Source: Neokomagataea tanensis (GTDB lineage: Bacteria > Pseudomonadota > Alphaproteobacteria > Acetobacterales > Acetobacteraceae). Taken from it: DNA of 64,000 nucleotides. Below the pieces are notes generated by a model that was not told the origin of the DNA, ran no database searches, and saw only the letters and a list, made by a program, of their open reading frames with translations. The stretch is from the NCBI RefSeq assembly GCF_006542335.1, contig NZ_CP032485.1, positions 2,339,001 through 2,403,000 on the forward strand. Direction: 5' to 3'. Shown here piece by piece: positions 12,184 to 21,981 of the stretch (the stretch's first letter is position 1; the number at the start of each line of letters is the position of its first letter). The position numbers were made by a program, and so were the translations under genes.

Positions 12184-14112
12184 ATGATTACCAAACTTCG
12201 CCACCTCTTTGTTGATTCTTGGGCCGGCCGCGCAGCCGCCTTCCTCATTTTCCTCGCCTTCATTGGCTGGGGGATAGGAGACATATTTAACAGCAGCGGC
12301 TCGACCTCTCCCAACACAATCGCCAAGGTCGGAGATCGTGAGATTTCTGCCGAAACTTTTGCTAGAGCTTTACAAACGCAGCTCCCAGCAGCTGCGCAAC
12401 GCCTTGGCTACCAAGACGCTGCGCACCTGCCCGCGGTAGCTAAGCAACAAATTGCGCGTGAAGTTCTTCGTAGCCTAGTGATTCAACAAGAGACACAACT
12501 TGCTGCGTCCCATGCAGGCATCTCCGTGCCGGATAATTTGGTCAGAGACGAAGTTTTCAGCATCCCGGCTTTTCATGACGCATCAGGTCAATTTGACCGT
12601 TCGCTCATGAACCAACGACTCGCACGGATGGGTCTGACGGAAAAAAGTCTTATCGCTCTTGTAAGGGAAGACATCGTCAGTCGCTCGCTTGTGCAGGGAC
12701 TGGGCGCAGCCGCACATGCTTCACCCATTCTCACAAATCTTCTCGTGAACTTTGAGAGCGACACTCTGCGCGTTACGGCGCTACGAATTGCCTTTGATGC
12801 CCACAAAACATCAGAAGCACCTACGGACGCTCAGCTACACCGTTTTTACGACAATCACCCAGATCTGTTCAAAACGCCTGAGTTCCGTCACATTAAAGCT
12901 GTCGTTATGACAGCAGACAGCGTCGCCAAAACCATCGAAGTTTCTGACGACATCCTGCACAAGCTTTATGATATGCAGGAACGTACATACAACGTCCCTG
13001 AAACGCGGTCATTGCAAGTTCTGTCTTTCACTGACCAGAACAAAGCCCAAGCGGCAGCCGATCAGTGGCAGAAGGGCGATAGCTGGGACATGCTCGTTAA
13101 AGCATACCCAAACGCCATTCCTGCGACCCCCGAAAAAGCGCGGAAGAGCGATCTTCCCAACACAGATCTAGCGCAGGCTGCTTTTGCGGCTACAGCCCAA
13201 TCTGTCCAAGGCCCAGTGAAAACTGCTTTCGGGTGGGTGGTCTTTAAAGTAACCGAAGTTGTTGCTCCCCATCATACCGACTTCGCTCAGGTTCGTGATC
13301 AACTGCGCAACGACGTTCAACAACAACAGGCACAAGAAGCGCTACAAGCGCGCATGAGCCGCTTTCAAGACGCCGTTGCAGGCTCAACAAGCCTTGATAA
13401 AGTTCCAACCGATTTGGGCGCACTTCCGATCTCTGGTACGCTTGATGCGCAAGGCATGACAGCTGACGGGGTGCCCGCACCAATCCCTGGTGGGGCTCAA
13501 CTGCGACAAGCAATTATCCAGCAGGCTTTTGCTCAAAAAGCTATGGCTCCCCCGCATGTCATTTCCGGCCCAGATAACGCCGCTTACGCGATACTGGTTG
13601 ACACAGTACACCCCGGAACAGTCCAGCCATTTGATCAGGTTAAAACAGCTGTCATTGCAGCCTGGACTGACGAGCAGGCAAAGCATCAAGCGGACCTGCG
13701 AGCTACTGAGCTTTACACCGCGGCAAAGAAAAGCGGCTTATCAGTGGCTGTTGCCGGTCAACCTGAAGCGGGTGACCTTCTACAGAACGTTTTGATTTCT
13801 CGTGTAAAACCAGACACACGGCTGCCTAATGTTGTCACACGCAACATCTTTAATCTTAAGGCCCACAACAGCGCGATGTACCAAAGCGGTGACGCTTTTT
13901 GGCTTGTCACACTGGAAGGAACAGAAGCAGCTCCTCAATCAGACCGGTTAACGATAAGCCGTGGCGTGGAAGGTCAGTATAACCAATCCCTCCACATGGA
14001 TATTCCAGACGCCATCAGCGCATCACTTGAGAAGCAGTGGCCAATGACTCACCTCAACATGCCTCTTTTCAACCAAGTGGTAACCTCAGCACAAAGCAAC
14101 GCCGCACAATGA
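12184..14112 (+). CDS. PpiD/SurA-type periplasmic peptidyl-prolyl isomerase
   Basis: A 642-residue protein with a short cytoplasmic start (MITKLRHLFVDSWAG), one membrane anchor (about residues 17-38) and a long periplasmic part. A SurA_N-like chaperone region (about 55-220) is followed by a parvulin-type PPIase region starting near FRHIKAVVMTADS and ending GWVVFKVTEVV, then a C-terminal chaperone lobe. PpiD helps newly exported outer-membrane proteins fold at the Sec exit. I chose ATG 12184 because the open frame upstream runs over tpiA and codes for nothing recognisable. Its stop overlaps the trpE start. Confidence 0.9.
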   Translation: MITKLRHLFVDSWAGRAAAFLIFLAFIGWGIGDIFNSSGSTSPNTIAKVGDREISAETFARALQTQLPAAAQRLGYQDAAHLPAVAKQQIAREVLRSLVIQQETQLAASHAGISVPDNLVRDEVFSIPAFHDASGQFDRSLMNQRLARMGLTEKSLIALVREDIVSRSLVQGLGAAAHASPILTNLLVNFESDTLRVTALRIAFDAHKTSEAPTDAQLHRFYDNHPDLFKTPEFRHIKAVVMTADSVAKTIEVSDDILHKLYDMQERTYNVPETRSLQVLSFTDQNKAQAAADQWQKGDSWDMLVKAYPNAIPATPEKARKSDLPNTDLAQAAFAATAQSVQGPVKTAFGWVVFKVTEVVAPHHTDFAQVRDQLRNDVQQQQAQEALQARMSRFQDAVAGSTSLDKVPTDLGALPISGTLDAQGMTADGVPAPIPGGAQLRQAIIQQAFAQKAMAPPHVISGPDNAAYAILVDTVHPGTVQPFDQVKTAVIAAWTDEQAKHQADLRATELYTAAKKSGLSVAVAGQPEAGDLLQNVLISRVKPDTRLPNVVTRNIFNLKAHNSAMYQSGDAFWLVTLEGTEAAPQSDRLTISRGVEGQYNQSLHMDIPDAISASLEKQWPMTHLNMPLFNQVVTSAQSNAAQ

Positions 14113-15536
14113 GCACAGCCGTGAACGTCCTCTACACCATCGAGGCAGCCGATCTTCTCACGCCAGTTTCAGCGTTTTTGAAACTGGCTCCTCTCTCAAA
14201 CAGTCCTTTCCGGATGTTGTTTGAAAGCGTTGAAGGAGGGGCATCTCGTGGACGTTACACGGTCATTGCTTTGCGTCCAGATTGGGTCTGGCGATGCCGT
14301 AATGGGCACGCCACACTCGACGGCAACCCTATAGATGGCAACCCACTCAACACTCTAAACACTTTGGTTGAACAGAGCGCTTTGGCTCTTCCGCCAGAAC
14401 TTCCGCCAATGATTGGTGGAGTTTTTGGTGTTCTAGGTTACGATATGGTGCGCCAAATGGAGCATCTTCCTAACGCTCCGCACGACGATTTAGGCCTCTC
14501 TGAAGGCATCATGATACGTCCCAGCTTATTCGCTGTATTTGATGCTGTACGAGATGAACTGACACTTGCAGTGCCTATCCGTGAGGGTATGACGCAGGCC
14601 AATGCGAAAGTGCTTCTGGACGAAGCACGCGCAGCATTAAATGCACCATTAGACTACACACCACCGCGCCTGCCCGCAGGGGCGCAATTGCGCGAACCTG
14701 TCAGCAATATTAGCCAGCAAGACTTTGAAAACGGCGTTCGCAGAGCACAAGAATATATTGCCGCAGGCGATGCCTTTCAAATAGTCCCCAGTCAGCGTTT
14801 TACTACAGAGTTTCCACTACCAGCATTAGAGCTATACCGCAGCCTCAGACGCGTTAACCCCGCGCCTTTCTTGTTTCTTTTAGAGATGGACGAATACGCA
14901 CTCATCGGTTCTTCTCCCGAAATTTTAGTGCGCTTGCGCGATCAGACAGTGACCGTTCGCCCCCTTGCCGGAACACGCCCGAGAGGTAACTCTCGCGCTG
15001 AGGACATTGCCCTCGAGGAAGAGTTACTCGCCGACCAAAAAGAACGTGCTGAACACCTGATGCTAATCGATCTTGGCCGGAACGATGTTGGCCGCGTAGC
15101 ACAGCACGGCTCCGTACGTGTCCCCGATCAATTTGTGGTCGAACGCTACAGTCACGTCATGCATATTTCTTCGACAGTGACAGGGACTATTGCCAAAGGC
15201 AAAACAGCCAAAGATGCTTTGATCGCAGCATTCCCCGCTGGGACGTTGACCGGCGCCCCCAAAATACGCGCAATGGAAATCATAGACGAATTAGAACCGA
15301 CTCGCCGCGGCCCCTATGCCGGATGCATTGGTTATTTTGGCGCTGACGGACAAATGGACACATGCATCGGCCTCCGCATGGGCCTGTTACACAACGGGAA
15401 GCTACATGTCCAAGCTGGCTGTGGCGTCGTTGCTGACAGCGACCCTCATGCTGAATTTTTGGAGACAAAAGCGAAGGCGAGGGCGGTACTCACTGCCGCT
15501 GAAAACGCCATAAAAAATGCATCTCAGCAATCTTGA
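14109..15536 (+). CDS. trpE: Anthranilate synthase component I
   Basis: TrpE converts chorismate to anthranilate using ammonia from TrpG. The 475-residue protein has the TrpE N-terminal lobe and the chorismate-binding domain (IAAGDAFQIVPSQRF, PAPFLFLLEM, IGSSPEILVR, RPLAGTRPRG, ERAEHLMLIDLGRNDVGRV, TGAPKIRAMEIIDELE, GCGVVADSDP). The start at 14109 overlaps the ppiD-like stop as ATGA, so expression is coupled to that gene and there is no room for a leader-peptide attenuator. The MSTAVNVLYTIEAADLLTPVSA start fits the family. Confidence 0.97.
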   Translation: MSTAVNVLYTIEAADLLTPVSAFLKLAPLSNSPFRMLFESVEGGASRGRYTVIALRPDWVWRCRNGHATLDGNPIDGNPLNTLNTLVEQSALALPPELPPMIGGVFGVLGYDMVRQMEHLPNAPHDDLGLSEGIMIRPSLFAVFDAVRDELTLAVPIREGMTQANAKVLLDEARAALNAPLDYTPPRLPAGAQLREPVSNISQQDFENGVRRAQEYIAAGDAFQIVPSQRFTTEFPLPALELYRSLRRVNPAPFLFLLEMDEYALIGSSPEILVRLRDQTVTVRPLAGTRPRGNSRAEDIALEEELLADQKERAEHLMLIDLGRNDVGRVAQHGSVRVPDQFVVERYSHVMHISSTVTGTIAKGKTAKDALIAAFPAGTLTGAPKIRAMEIIDELEPTRRGPYAGCIGYFGADGQMDTCIGLRMGLLHNGKLHVQAGCGVVADSDPHAEFLETKAKARAVLTAAENAIKNASQQS

Positions 15537-15604
15537 CACAAGAAATTGATGTATAATTTAAAGTTAGATTTGACGTGAAGGCAAGTGAGGGCCATCTTCA
15601 AGCC

Positions 15605-16195
15605 ATGATCCTCTTGATCGACAATTATGACAGCTTCACTTTCAACATAGTGCACCACTTGGGTGCTCTAGGGGTGGAGTGCGATGTCCGCCGTAATGAC
15701 GCGCTTACCGTTGAGGAAGCGCTCGCGCTAAACCCAAAAGCCATCGTCCTGTCACCCGGCCCGTGCGCGCCGGACGACGCAGGCATATGCTGTGACCTCA
15801 TCAAGGCCGCCGCAGGCCGCATTCCTGTCCTTGGTGTGTGCTTGGGGCACCAAGCTATCGGACAGGTCTTCGGTGCGGATGTCGTGCGTGCGCCTACACC
15901 GATGCATGGGAAAATTAGTCCCGTCGACCACGATGCAACGGGCGTTTTCGCGGGGCTACCCAACCCGGTTGACGTTGTCCGCTACCATAGCCTGACGTTG
16001 GCGCCGTCGAGCGTTCCCGATACTTTAATCGTAAACGCACGGACTGCTGACGGAGTCATCATGGGCGTAAGGCACCGTGATTACGAAATTCATGGCGTGC
16101 AATTCCACCCCGAAAGTATTGCCTCAGTCGGCGGCAAAGATCTCTTTGCAAACTTCTTGGAACTGGCAGGCATTTCTGTCCCCGAAATAGCATGA
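15605..16195 (+). CDS. trpG: Anthranilate synthase component II (glutamine amidotransferase)
   Basis: A 196-residue class I amidotransferase that feeds ammonia to TrpE. It shows LIDNYDSFTFN, LSPGPCAPDD, the nucleophile Cys in GVCLGHQAIG and the His-x-Glu pair in GVQFHPESI. I take ATG 15605, which gives the canonical MILLIDNYDSF start; an in-frame GTG at 15575 is possible. Its stop overlaps trpD by four bases. It may also serve para-aminobenzoate synthesis, as TrpG/PabA proteins often do. Confidence 0.96.
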   Translation: MILLIDNYDSFTFNIVHHLGALGVECDVRRNDALTVEEALALNPKAIVLSPGPCAPDDAGICCDLIKAAAGRIPVLGVCLGHQAIGQVFGADVVRAPTPMHGKISPVDHDATGVFAGLPNPVDVVRYHSLTLAPSSVPDTLIVNARTADGVIMGVRHRDYEIHGVQFHPESIASVGGKDLFANFLELAGISVPEIA

Positions 16196-17274
16196 CGCAA
16201 CTCGCAGGTAGCTTGCAAAAACTCATTTCAGGACGACAACTCACCTCGGAAGATGCCGAAGGTGCCTTGACTGACGTGATGCAAGGCGGGGCCGATCCGC
16301 TACAGCTTTCGGCTTTTCTAACTGCCCTGAACCTTCGCGGAGAAACACAAGACACGCTTGTCGGTGCGGTACGCGCGGTGCGAAGCCACATGCGTCCCGT
16401 CCTTGGTGCCCCCAAGGGCACAATTGATGTCTGTGGCACTGGCGGAGATGGCCTTAAAACACTCAATGTTTCCACGGCTGTTGCGTTTGTCTTAGCAGGA
16501 CTGGACGTGCCCGTGGCCAAGCATGGCAATCGGGCACTGTCATCGCGCTCTGGCGCGACAGACGTGCTTGAACAGCTTGGGATCGGTATCCACCAAGACG
16601 AACAATATCTGGAAAATTGCCTGCAAGAAGATGGGCTCGTCTTTCTCGCCGCCCCTTACCATCACCCTGCGCTTAGACATGCAGCCCCAATTCGAAAAGC
16701 TTTGGGCTTCCGCACCTTGTTTAATCTGGTCGGCCCTTTGTGCAATCCTGCCAACGTAAAGCATCAACTCTTAGGGGTTTTTGATGAACGCTGGCTTGAA
16801 ACGCTTGCCGATGTTCTGCATGAACTTGGAACTGAATCCGTCTGGACCGTGCATAGCAAGACCGATGAGGGTGGGAGCGACGAGCTTACCCTCTCAGGTG
16901 AAAATAGTGTTGTAAGCCAATCTGCTGAAGGTCGCACGCGCTTTACGTTTAAAGCGGCTGAAGTAGGACTTGCAGCACGCCCAATCGCTGACCTGCGGGG
17001 TGGCTCTCCATCCGAAAACGCACGCGCACTGAAAGCAGTGCTTAAAGGGGAAGCGGGGGCGTACCGTGATACGGTTTTGCTGAATACTGCCGCAGCGCTA
17101 CATGTCGCTGGACATGGCTCGGTTTTGGACGGTACACGCTTTGACACACGGGCTTTTGCTAACAATATTGCACGCGCGGCTCAAGCCATTGACGACGGCT
17201 TAGCGAACGCAGCGTTGGAGCGCAGCATTGCACGCTCGGACGCACATCTTATGAAGAATGTGGAACTATCATGA
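16192..17274 (+). CDS. trpD: Anthranilate phosphoribosyltransferase
   Basis: TrpD attaches phosphoribose to anthranilate in tryptophan synthesis. The 360-residue protein has the PRPP-binding glycine-rich loop CGTGGDGLKTLNVST, the KHGNRALSSRSGATDVLE motif, the anthranilate-site PLRHAAPIRKALGFRTLFNLVGPLCNP (split here by plain text as ALRHAAPIRKALG, then RTLFNLVGPLCNP) and a C-terminal NTAAALHVAG helix. It overlaps trpG and trpC by ATGA at both ends. Confidence 0.97.
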   Translation: MTQLAGSLQKLISGRQLTSEDAEGALTDVMQGGADPLQLSAFLTALNLRGETQDTLVGAVRAVRSHMRPVLGAPKGTIDVCGTGGDGLKTLNVSTAVAFVLAGLDVPVAKHGNRALSSRSGATDVLEQLGIGIHQDEQYLENCLQEDGLVFLAAPYHHPALRHAAPIRKALGFRTLFNLVGPLCNPANVKHQLLGVFDERWLETLADVLHELGTESVWTVHSKTDEGGSDELTLSGENSVVSQSAEGRTRFTFKAAEVGLAARPIADLRGGSPSENARALKAVLKGEAGAYRDTVLLNTAAALHVAGHGSVLDGTRFDTRAFANNIARAAQAIDDGLANAALERSIARSDAHLMKNVELS

Positions 17275-18194
17275 CGTTCACCTTGAGCCGCATGGCAAAA
17301 ACATACGCTCCAGAAGGTCCGGATCAGTTCCCAGATCCTGACCTGCCATCAACAATGATGCAGCCCATTCAGAACCCTAAGGTGGAAACGCCGGAGAAGG
17401 GTGATGTCTTAAACCGTATCTGCGCCCGCACACGGCTCGACGTTGAGCAACGCTCGCAAATTATGTCTCTTAAAGAGATAACGGCCCGCGCGCGCGAAGT
17501 CTCAACACCCACACGGGGTTTTGGCCAAGCATTGCAGCATCTGACCGCTGACAAAAATGTGGGCCTCATCGCAGAAATCAAAAAAGCATCTCCCTCAGCG
17601 GGCATTTTGCGCCCCAACTACGATCCAGCTGGCATTGCCCGCTCATACGCGAATGCCGGCGCAACGTGCCTTTCAGTGCTGACCGAAGGGTCGTGCTTTC
17701 ATGGCAGCACTGAAGACATCCGCGTGGTGAGAGAGGCTTGCAGCCTACCTATTTTACGCAAAGACTTCATTCTTGTGCCTTGGCAGGTTCATGAAAGCCG
17801 CCTGATTGGCGCGGACTGCATTTTGCTCATTCTTGCAGCGCTGACCGAAAACGAAGCGGTTGAACTTATTGAGACAGCCCGTGGCCTCGACATGGACGTT
17901 TTGGTGGAAGTGCATGATGAAGAGGAACTAAACCGAGCATTAGCTCTGGATACCTCTTTGATTGGCATCAACAACCGTAACCTGCGCACGTTAAAGACCG
18001 ATATCGAAACCACGCGCCAGCTGGCACCGCTTGTTCCGCCTGACCGCCTGGTTGTTTCTGAAAGCGGCATTCGCACTCAGGACGATGTGTTACGTGTGGG
18101 CGCGGTTGGGGCCAGCGCGGTGCTGGTTGGCGAAAGCCTCCTGCGGGAAGAAGACCCCGGTGTCGCTGCACGCCGCCTGCTTGGCTACGCGTAA
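17271..18194 (+). CDS. trpC: Indole-3-glycerol phosphate synthase with N-terminal extension
   Basis: TrpC closes the indole ring in tryptophan synthesis. The barrel is intact: IAEIKKASPSAG, LRKDFI, LLILAALTE, VEVHDEEEL, IGINNRNL, VSESGI and VLVGESLL. The 307-residue product is about 40 residues longer than usual; the normal TrpC start aligns near DVLNRICARTRLDV. The extra part is Pro/Asp-rich and looks unstructured. The ATG overlapping the trpD stop supports the long form, but internal ATGs at MAKTYAPEG and MMQPIQN could be used instead. Confidence 0.95.
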   Translation: MTFTLSRMAKTYAPEGPDQFPDPDLPSTMMQPIQNPKVETPEKGDVLNRICARTRLDVEQRSQIMSLKEITARAREVSTPTRGFGQALQHLTADKNVGLIAEIKKASPSAGILRPNYDPAGIARSYANAGATCLSVLTEGSCFHGSTEDIRVVREACSLPILRKDFILVPWQVHESRLIGADCILLILAALTENEAVELIETARGLDMDVLVEVHDEEELNRALALDTSLIGINNRNLRTLKTDIETTRQLAPLVPPDRLVVSESGIRTQDDVLRVGAVGASAVLVGESLLREEDPGVAARRLLGYA

Positions 18195-18354
18195 ACCTGC
18201 TAAAAATTACCCAGTTTTACGCCACCCGGAGGCGAAACAGTCTCTGATAATGCTTCCGGCGCTGGCGTTCTGGGCAAACTCCCGGTAATAACACCCTCAA
18301 TTACTGTTATGAGCACAGGCTCGTAACGAGATCTTATTTTTTCAGGAGACCGCC

Positions 18355-19359
18355 ATGGACGAAACGGCGTCCGTTCCTGTCAAAGGGAATGGTCCGGCGC
18401 TTCCGCCGGAGACGATGAAGCGGGCTTACAAGGACATGCTCCTTGTGCGCCGTTTTGAAGAAAAGGCTGGTCAGCTATACGGAATGGGCCTGATCGGTGG
18501 TTTTTGCCATCTGTATATTGGCCAAGAAGCCGTAGTGGTTGGTTTGGGCCTGCACATGAAGCAGGGTGACAAATCCATCACGTCCTACCGTGACCATGGC
18601 CAGATGCTTGTTGCTGGCATGACGCCACGCGGTGTTATGGCTGAGCTTACGGGGCGCGAAGGCGGCTATTCCCGCGGAAAGGGCGGCTCCATGCACATGT
18701 TCTCCCGTGAAAAGGAGTTCTATGGCGGGCATGGCATCGTCGGCGCTCAGGTAGCACTCGGTACAGGTCTGGCCTTTGCCAACAAGTATCGTGGCACTGA
18801 TGAAGTCGCTATTGTTTATTTCGGCGAAGGTGCCTCATCTCAGGGACAGGTTTTCGAGAGCTTTAACCTAGCGGCCCTCCACAAACTGCCTTGCGTTTAT
18901 GTCATTGAAAATAACCGCTACGGCATGGGCACTTCCATCGAACGCTCATCAGCGTCCAAAGACTTGTCTCAAAACGGGGCTGCTTGGGGTATTCCAGGTC
19001 GGAAAGTCGATGGAATGGACGTCTTAGCCGTGCATCAAGCCGCGCAAGAAGCCATCGCACATTGCCGCGCAGGCAAGGGGCCTTACCTCCTTGAAATGGA
19101 AACATATCGCTACCGCGGTCACTCCATGTCTGACCCAGCAAAGTATCGTGCTCGTGACGAAGTCGAAGAAATGCGCCGCACACGCGACCCGATTGAGAGC
19201 CTGAAAGCAGAAATGGCGAAGTGGGGCATGGACCCAGCGGAGCTGAAAAGCATTGATGATGACGTTAAAGCCGTTGTCGCTGACGCTGTTGAATACGCAA
19301 AAACTTGCCCAGAGCCGGACCCGTCCGAACTTTGGACCGATATTCTGGTGGAGGGCTGA
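18355..19359 (+). CDS. pdhA: Pyruvate dehydrogenase E1 component, alpha subunit
   Basis: With PdhB it decarboxylates pyruvate and loads the lipoyl arm. The 334-residue protein shows the E1-alpha motifs MLLVRRFEEKAGQLYGMG, GGFCHLYIGQEA, SYRDHGQML, the thiamine-diphosphate motif GEGASSQGQVFE ... IENN, and YRGHSMSDPAKYR. A strong AGGAGA ribosome site precedes the ATG at 18355. It begins a six-gene run (pdhA-pdhB-pdhC-lpd-lipA-ratA) with gaps of only a few bases. Confidence 0.97.
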   Translation: MDETASVPVKGNGPALPPETMKRAYKDMLLVRRFEEKAGQLYGMGLIGGFCHLYIGQEAVVVGLGLHMKQGDKSITSYRDHGQMLVAGMTPRGVMAELTGREGGYSRGKGGSMHMFSREKEFYGGHGIVGAQVALGTGLAFANKYRGTDEVAIVYFGEGASSQGQVFESFNLAALHKLPCVYVIENNRYGMGTSIERSSASKDLSQNGAAWGIPGRKVDGMDVLAVHQAAQEAIAHCRAGKGPYLLEMETYRYRGHSMSDPAKYRARDEVEEMRRTRDPIESLKAEMAKWGMDPAELKSIDDDVKAVVADAVEYAKTCPEPDPSELWTDILVEG

Positions 19360-19362
19360 TCA

Positions 19363-20730
19363 ATGGCATCTCTCGTTTTGATGCCGGCTCTGTCTCCCAC
19401 GATGACAGAAGGCACCATCGCACGGTGGACGCGCCAACCGGGGGACAGCGTCCAATCTGGTGACGTGATTGCTGAGATCGAAACCGATAAAGCAACCATG
19501 GAAGTCGAAGCCACGGAAGACGGCATTTTCGGCAAAATCCTCGTTGAAGCAGGCACCGAAAATGTGGCTGTGAACACAGCAATTGCTGTTTTGCTTGAAG
19601 CTGGCGAAGATATCTCTGCCGCAGAGGCTCTGTTAGCACCTGCAGCACCAGCCTCAACGCCATCAGAGTCCAGCACACCTGCAGCTGTAGACGCACCCGT
19701 AACAGCTCCTGTTTCCAAAACGGTTGAAGCTGAAAAAGACTGGGGCGTGACACGCGACATAACAGTGCGTGAGGCGTTGCGTGACGCCATGGCAGCTGAA
19801 CTGCGCCGTGACGAAGACGTTTTCCTCTTGGGCGAGGAAGTAGCCCAGTACCAAGGCGCCTATAAGGTCAGCCAAGGTCTTTTAGACGAGTTTGGTGAAA
19901 AGCGCGTTATCGACACACCTATTACCGAACACGGTTTCGCCGGCATGGCTGTTGGCGCTGCGCTGACGGGTCTGAAGCCAATCGTAGAATTCATGACAAT
20001 GAATTTTGCGCTTCAAGCTGTTGACCACATCATCAATTCCGCCGCCAAAACGCTTTATATGTCCGGTGGACAAATGGGGTGTCCAATCGTGTTCCGCGGC
20101 CCAAATGGCGCAGCAGCGCGTGTTGGTGCGCAGCACTCCCAGTGCTTCGCGAGTTGGTATGCACATATTCCCGGCCTAAAGGTTGTGGCACCATGGTCTT
20201 CGGCAGATGCAAAAGGTTTGCTTCGCGCCGCTATCCGTGACCCGAACCCGGTTGTCGTTCTTGAGAATGAAATTCTCTACGGGCAGAAATTTCCGTGCCC
20301 TGAAGACGAAGATTTTATCCTTCCAATCGGTAAGGCAAAGATCGAACGCGAAGGTAAAGACGTTACGCTTGTTGCGTTTTCTATCATGGTCGGCGTTGCT
20401 CTTGATGCGGCGGCAAAACTGGCTGAAGAAGGCATTGACGCAGAAGTTATCAACCTGCGTACAATCCGTCCGCTAGATACAGAAACAATCGTTAAGAGCC
20501 TGAAAAAAACGAACCGTATTGTGTCCGTTGAAGAAGGCTGGCCGGTAGCGGGTATCGGATCTGAAATCTGTGCCGTTGCTGTCGAGCAGGCTTTTGACTG
20601 GCTTGACGCACCCCCAGCACGGGTATGTGGACTCGATATTCCGCTGCCTTATGCAGCAAACCTTGAAAAACTGGCACTTCCAAAACCTGATTGGGTCGTG
20701 GATGCTGTTCGCAAGCTATTCCGGGATTGA
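19363..20730 (+). CDS. pdhB: Pyruvate dehydrogenase E1 beta subunit with N-terminal lipoyl domain
   Basis: The 455-residue protein joins a lipoyl domain (residues 1-80, lipoylated Lys43 in [10 protein letters not shown]), an Ala/Pro-rich linker (about 85-122) and a full E1-beta domain ([50 protein letters not shown]). Lipoyl-bearing E1-beta subunits are known from alphaproteobacteria including acetic acid bacteria and rhizobia. The domain is nearly identical to that of the next gene, and part of the DNA is almost the same too. Confidence 0.97.
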   Translation: MASLVLMPALSPTMTEGTIARWTRQPGDSVQSGDVIAEIETDKATMEVEATEDGIFGKILVEAGTENVAVNTAIAVLLEAGEDISAAEALLAPAAPASTPSESSTPAAVDAPVTAPVSKTVEAEKDWGVTRDITVREALRDAMAAELRRDEDVFLLGEEVAQYQGAYKVSQGLLDEFGEKRVIDTPITEHGFAGMAVGAALTGLKPIVEFMTMNFALQAVDHIINSAAKTLYMSGGQMGCPIVFRGPNGAAARVGAQHSQCFASWYAHIPGLKVVAPWSSADAKGLLRAAIRDPNPVVVLENEILYGQKFPCPEDEDFILPIGKAKIEREGKDVTLVAFSIMVGVALDAAAKLAEEGIDAEVINLRTIRPLDTETIVKSLKKTNRIVSVEEGWPVAGIGSEICAVAVEQAFDWLDAPPARVCGLDIPLPYAANLEKLALPKPDWVVDAVRKLFRD

Positions 20731-20736
20731 TCGACA

Positions 20737-21978
20737 ATGGCCATTGAAATTCTGATGCCGGCCCTCTCGCCGACCATGACCGAAGGCAAGCTTGCTCGTT
20801 GGCTGAAAGCCGAAGGTGATACTGTTACATCTGGCGAAGTGATTGCTGAAATCGAAACCGATAAGGCAACCATGGAAGTCGAAGCGGTGGATGAAGGCAT
20901 TTTGGGCCGCATTTACGTCGCTGAAGGCCAAGAAAATGTTGCTGTGAACACGGCGATCGCTGTTCTGGTTGAAGAAGGTGAGAGTGTTCCTGCGTCTCCT
21001 TCCGAGGCACCCAAGGAAGCAGGCGTCAGCGCAAAACCATCTGAGCCAGCCCAAACGGCACAAGCGATCAAGCAACCCGGTGAACAGGCAAGCGACGTCT
21101 CCGGTGAGCGTATTTTCGTTTCTCCACTGGCTCGCCGCATGGCACGCGAACAAGGGATTGCACTGGATACATTGAAGGGAACGGGACCAAACGGCCGTAT
21201 TCTCAAGCGTGATGTCCAGAAAAATGCTGTTCAACCAGCAGCGCCCAAAGTCGCCCCGACAGCGCCGCAACAGTCGGTCTCTCCGAGCGACACGGTCCAA
21301 CGCGTGCCCAACTCGACCATGCGTAAAGTCATTGCGCGCCGTCTGACGGAATCCAAAACGCAGGTTCCTCATTTCTACGTATCCGTCGATATCGAATTGG
21401 ATGCTCTGTTAGCACTGCGCTCCAAACTTAATGGTGCCGCTCAGGATGGTGCTTTCAAAATCTCGGTTAACGACATGATGATCAAGGCTGTTGCCCTTGC
21501 TCTGAAGAAAACGCCTGGTGTGAATGTTCAGTTCACAGAAGCTGAGACGCTACATTTTGAGAATGTTGATATCTCAATGGCCGTCTCCATACCCGATGGT
21601 TTGATTACGCCGATTATACGCAATGCTGACACCAAGAGCTTGCGTGACATCAGCGCTGAAGCGAAAGACCTAGCCAAGCGTGCACGCGCCAACAAGTTGA
21701 AGCCTGAAGAGTTTCAAGGTGGTACTTTCTCAATCTCGAACATGGGTATGTTCGGGGTGCGGGATTTCAGCGCGATCATTAACCCGCCTCAAGCCGCAAT
21801 CCTTGCCATTGCATCTGGTGAAAAGCGCCCCGTCGTCCGCGATGGTCAACTGGCAATTGCAACAGTCATGACCGCGACATTATCCGTCGATCACCGCGCT
21901 ATTGACGGTGCTCTGGGTGCTCAATGGCTTAACAGCTTGCGCGATATCGTTCAAAATCCTTACACTCTGGTGATCTGA
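20737..21978 (+). CDS. pdhC: Dihydrolipoamide acetyltransferase (PDH E2)
   Basis: The core of the pyruvate dehydrogenase complex, which moves acetyl groups to CoA. In 413 residues it has one lipoyl domain (Lys43 in [10 protein letters not shown]), a linker, a peripheral-subunit-binding domain (VSPLARRMAREQGI ... GTGPNGRILKRDV, about 126-160) and the acetyltransferase domain ending in the catalytic SVDHRAIDGALGA. It follows pdhB by six bases. Confidence 0.97.
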   Translation: MAIEILMPALSPTMTEGKLARWLKAEGDTVTSGEVIAEIETDKATMEVEAVDEGILGRIYVAEGQENVAVNTAIAVLVEEGESVPASPSEAPKEAGVSAKPSEPAQTAQAIKQPGEQASDVSGERIFVSPLARRMAREQGIALDTLKGTGPNGRILKRDVQKNAVQPAAPKVAPTAPQQSVSPSDTVQRVPNSTMRKVIARRLTESKTQVPHFYVSVDIELDALLALRSKLNGAAQDGAFKISVNDMMIKAVALALKKTPGVNVQFTEAETLHFENVDISMAVSIPDGLITPIIRNADTKSLRDISAEAKDLAKRARANKLKPEEFQGGTFSISNMGMFGVRDFSAIINPPQAAILAIASGEKRPVVRDGQLAIATVMTATLSVDHRAIDGALGAQWLNSLRDIVQNPYTLVI

Positions 21979-21981
21979 CCC

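Noticed and set aside
19119..19790. 223-codon antisense frame over pdhA/pdhB
   Set aside because: Ser/Ala-rich shadow of highly expressed codons on the other strand; no motif.
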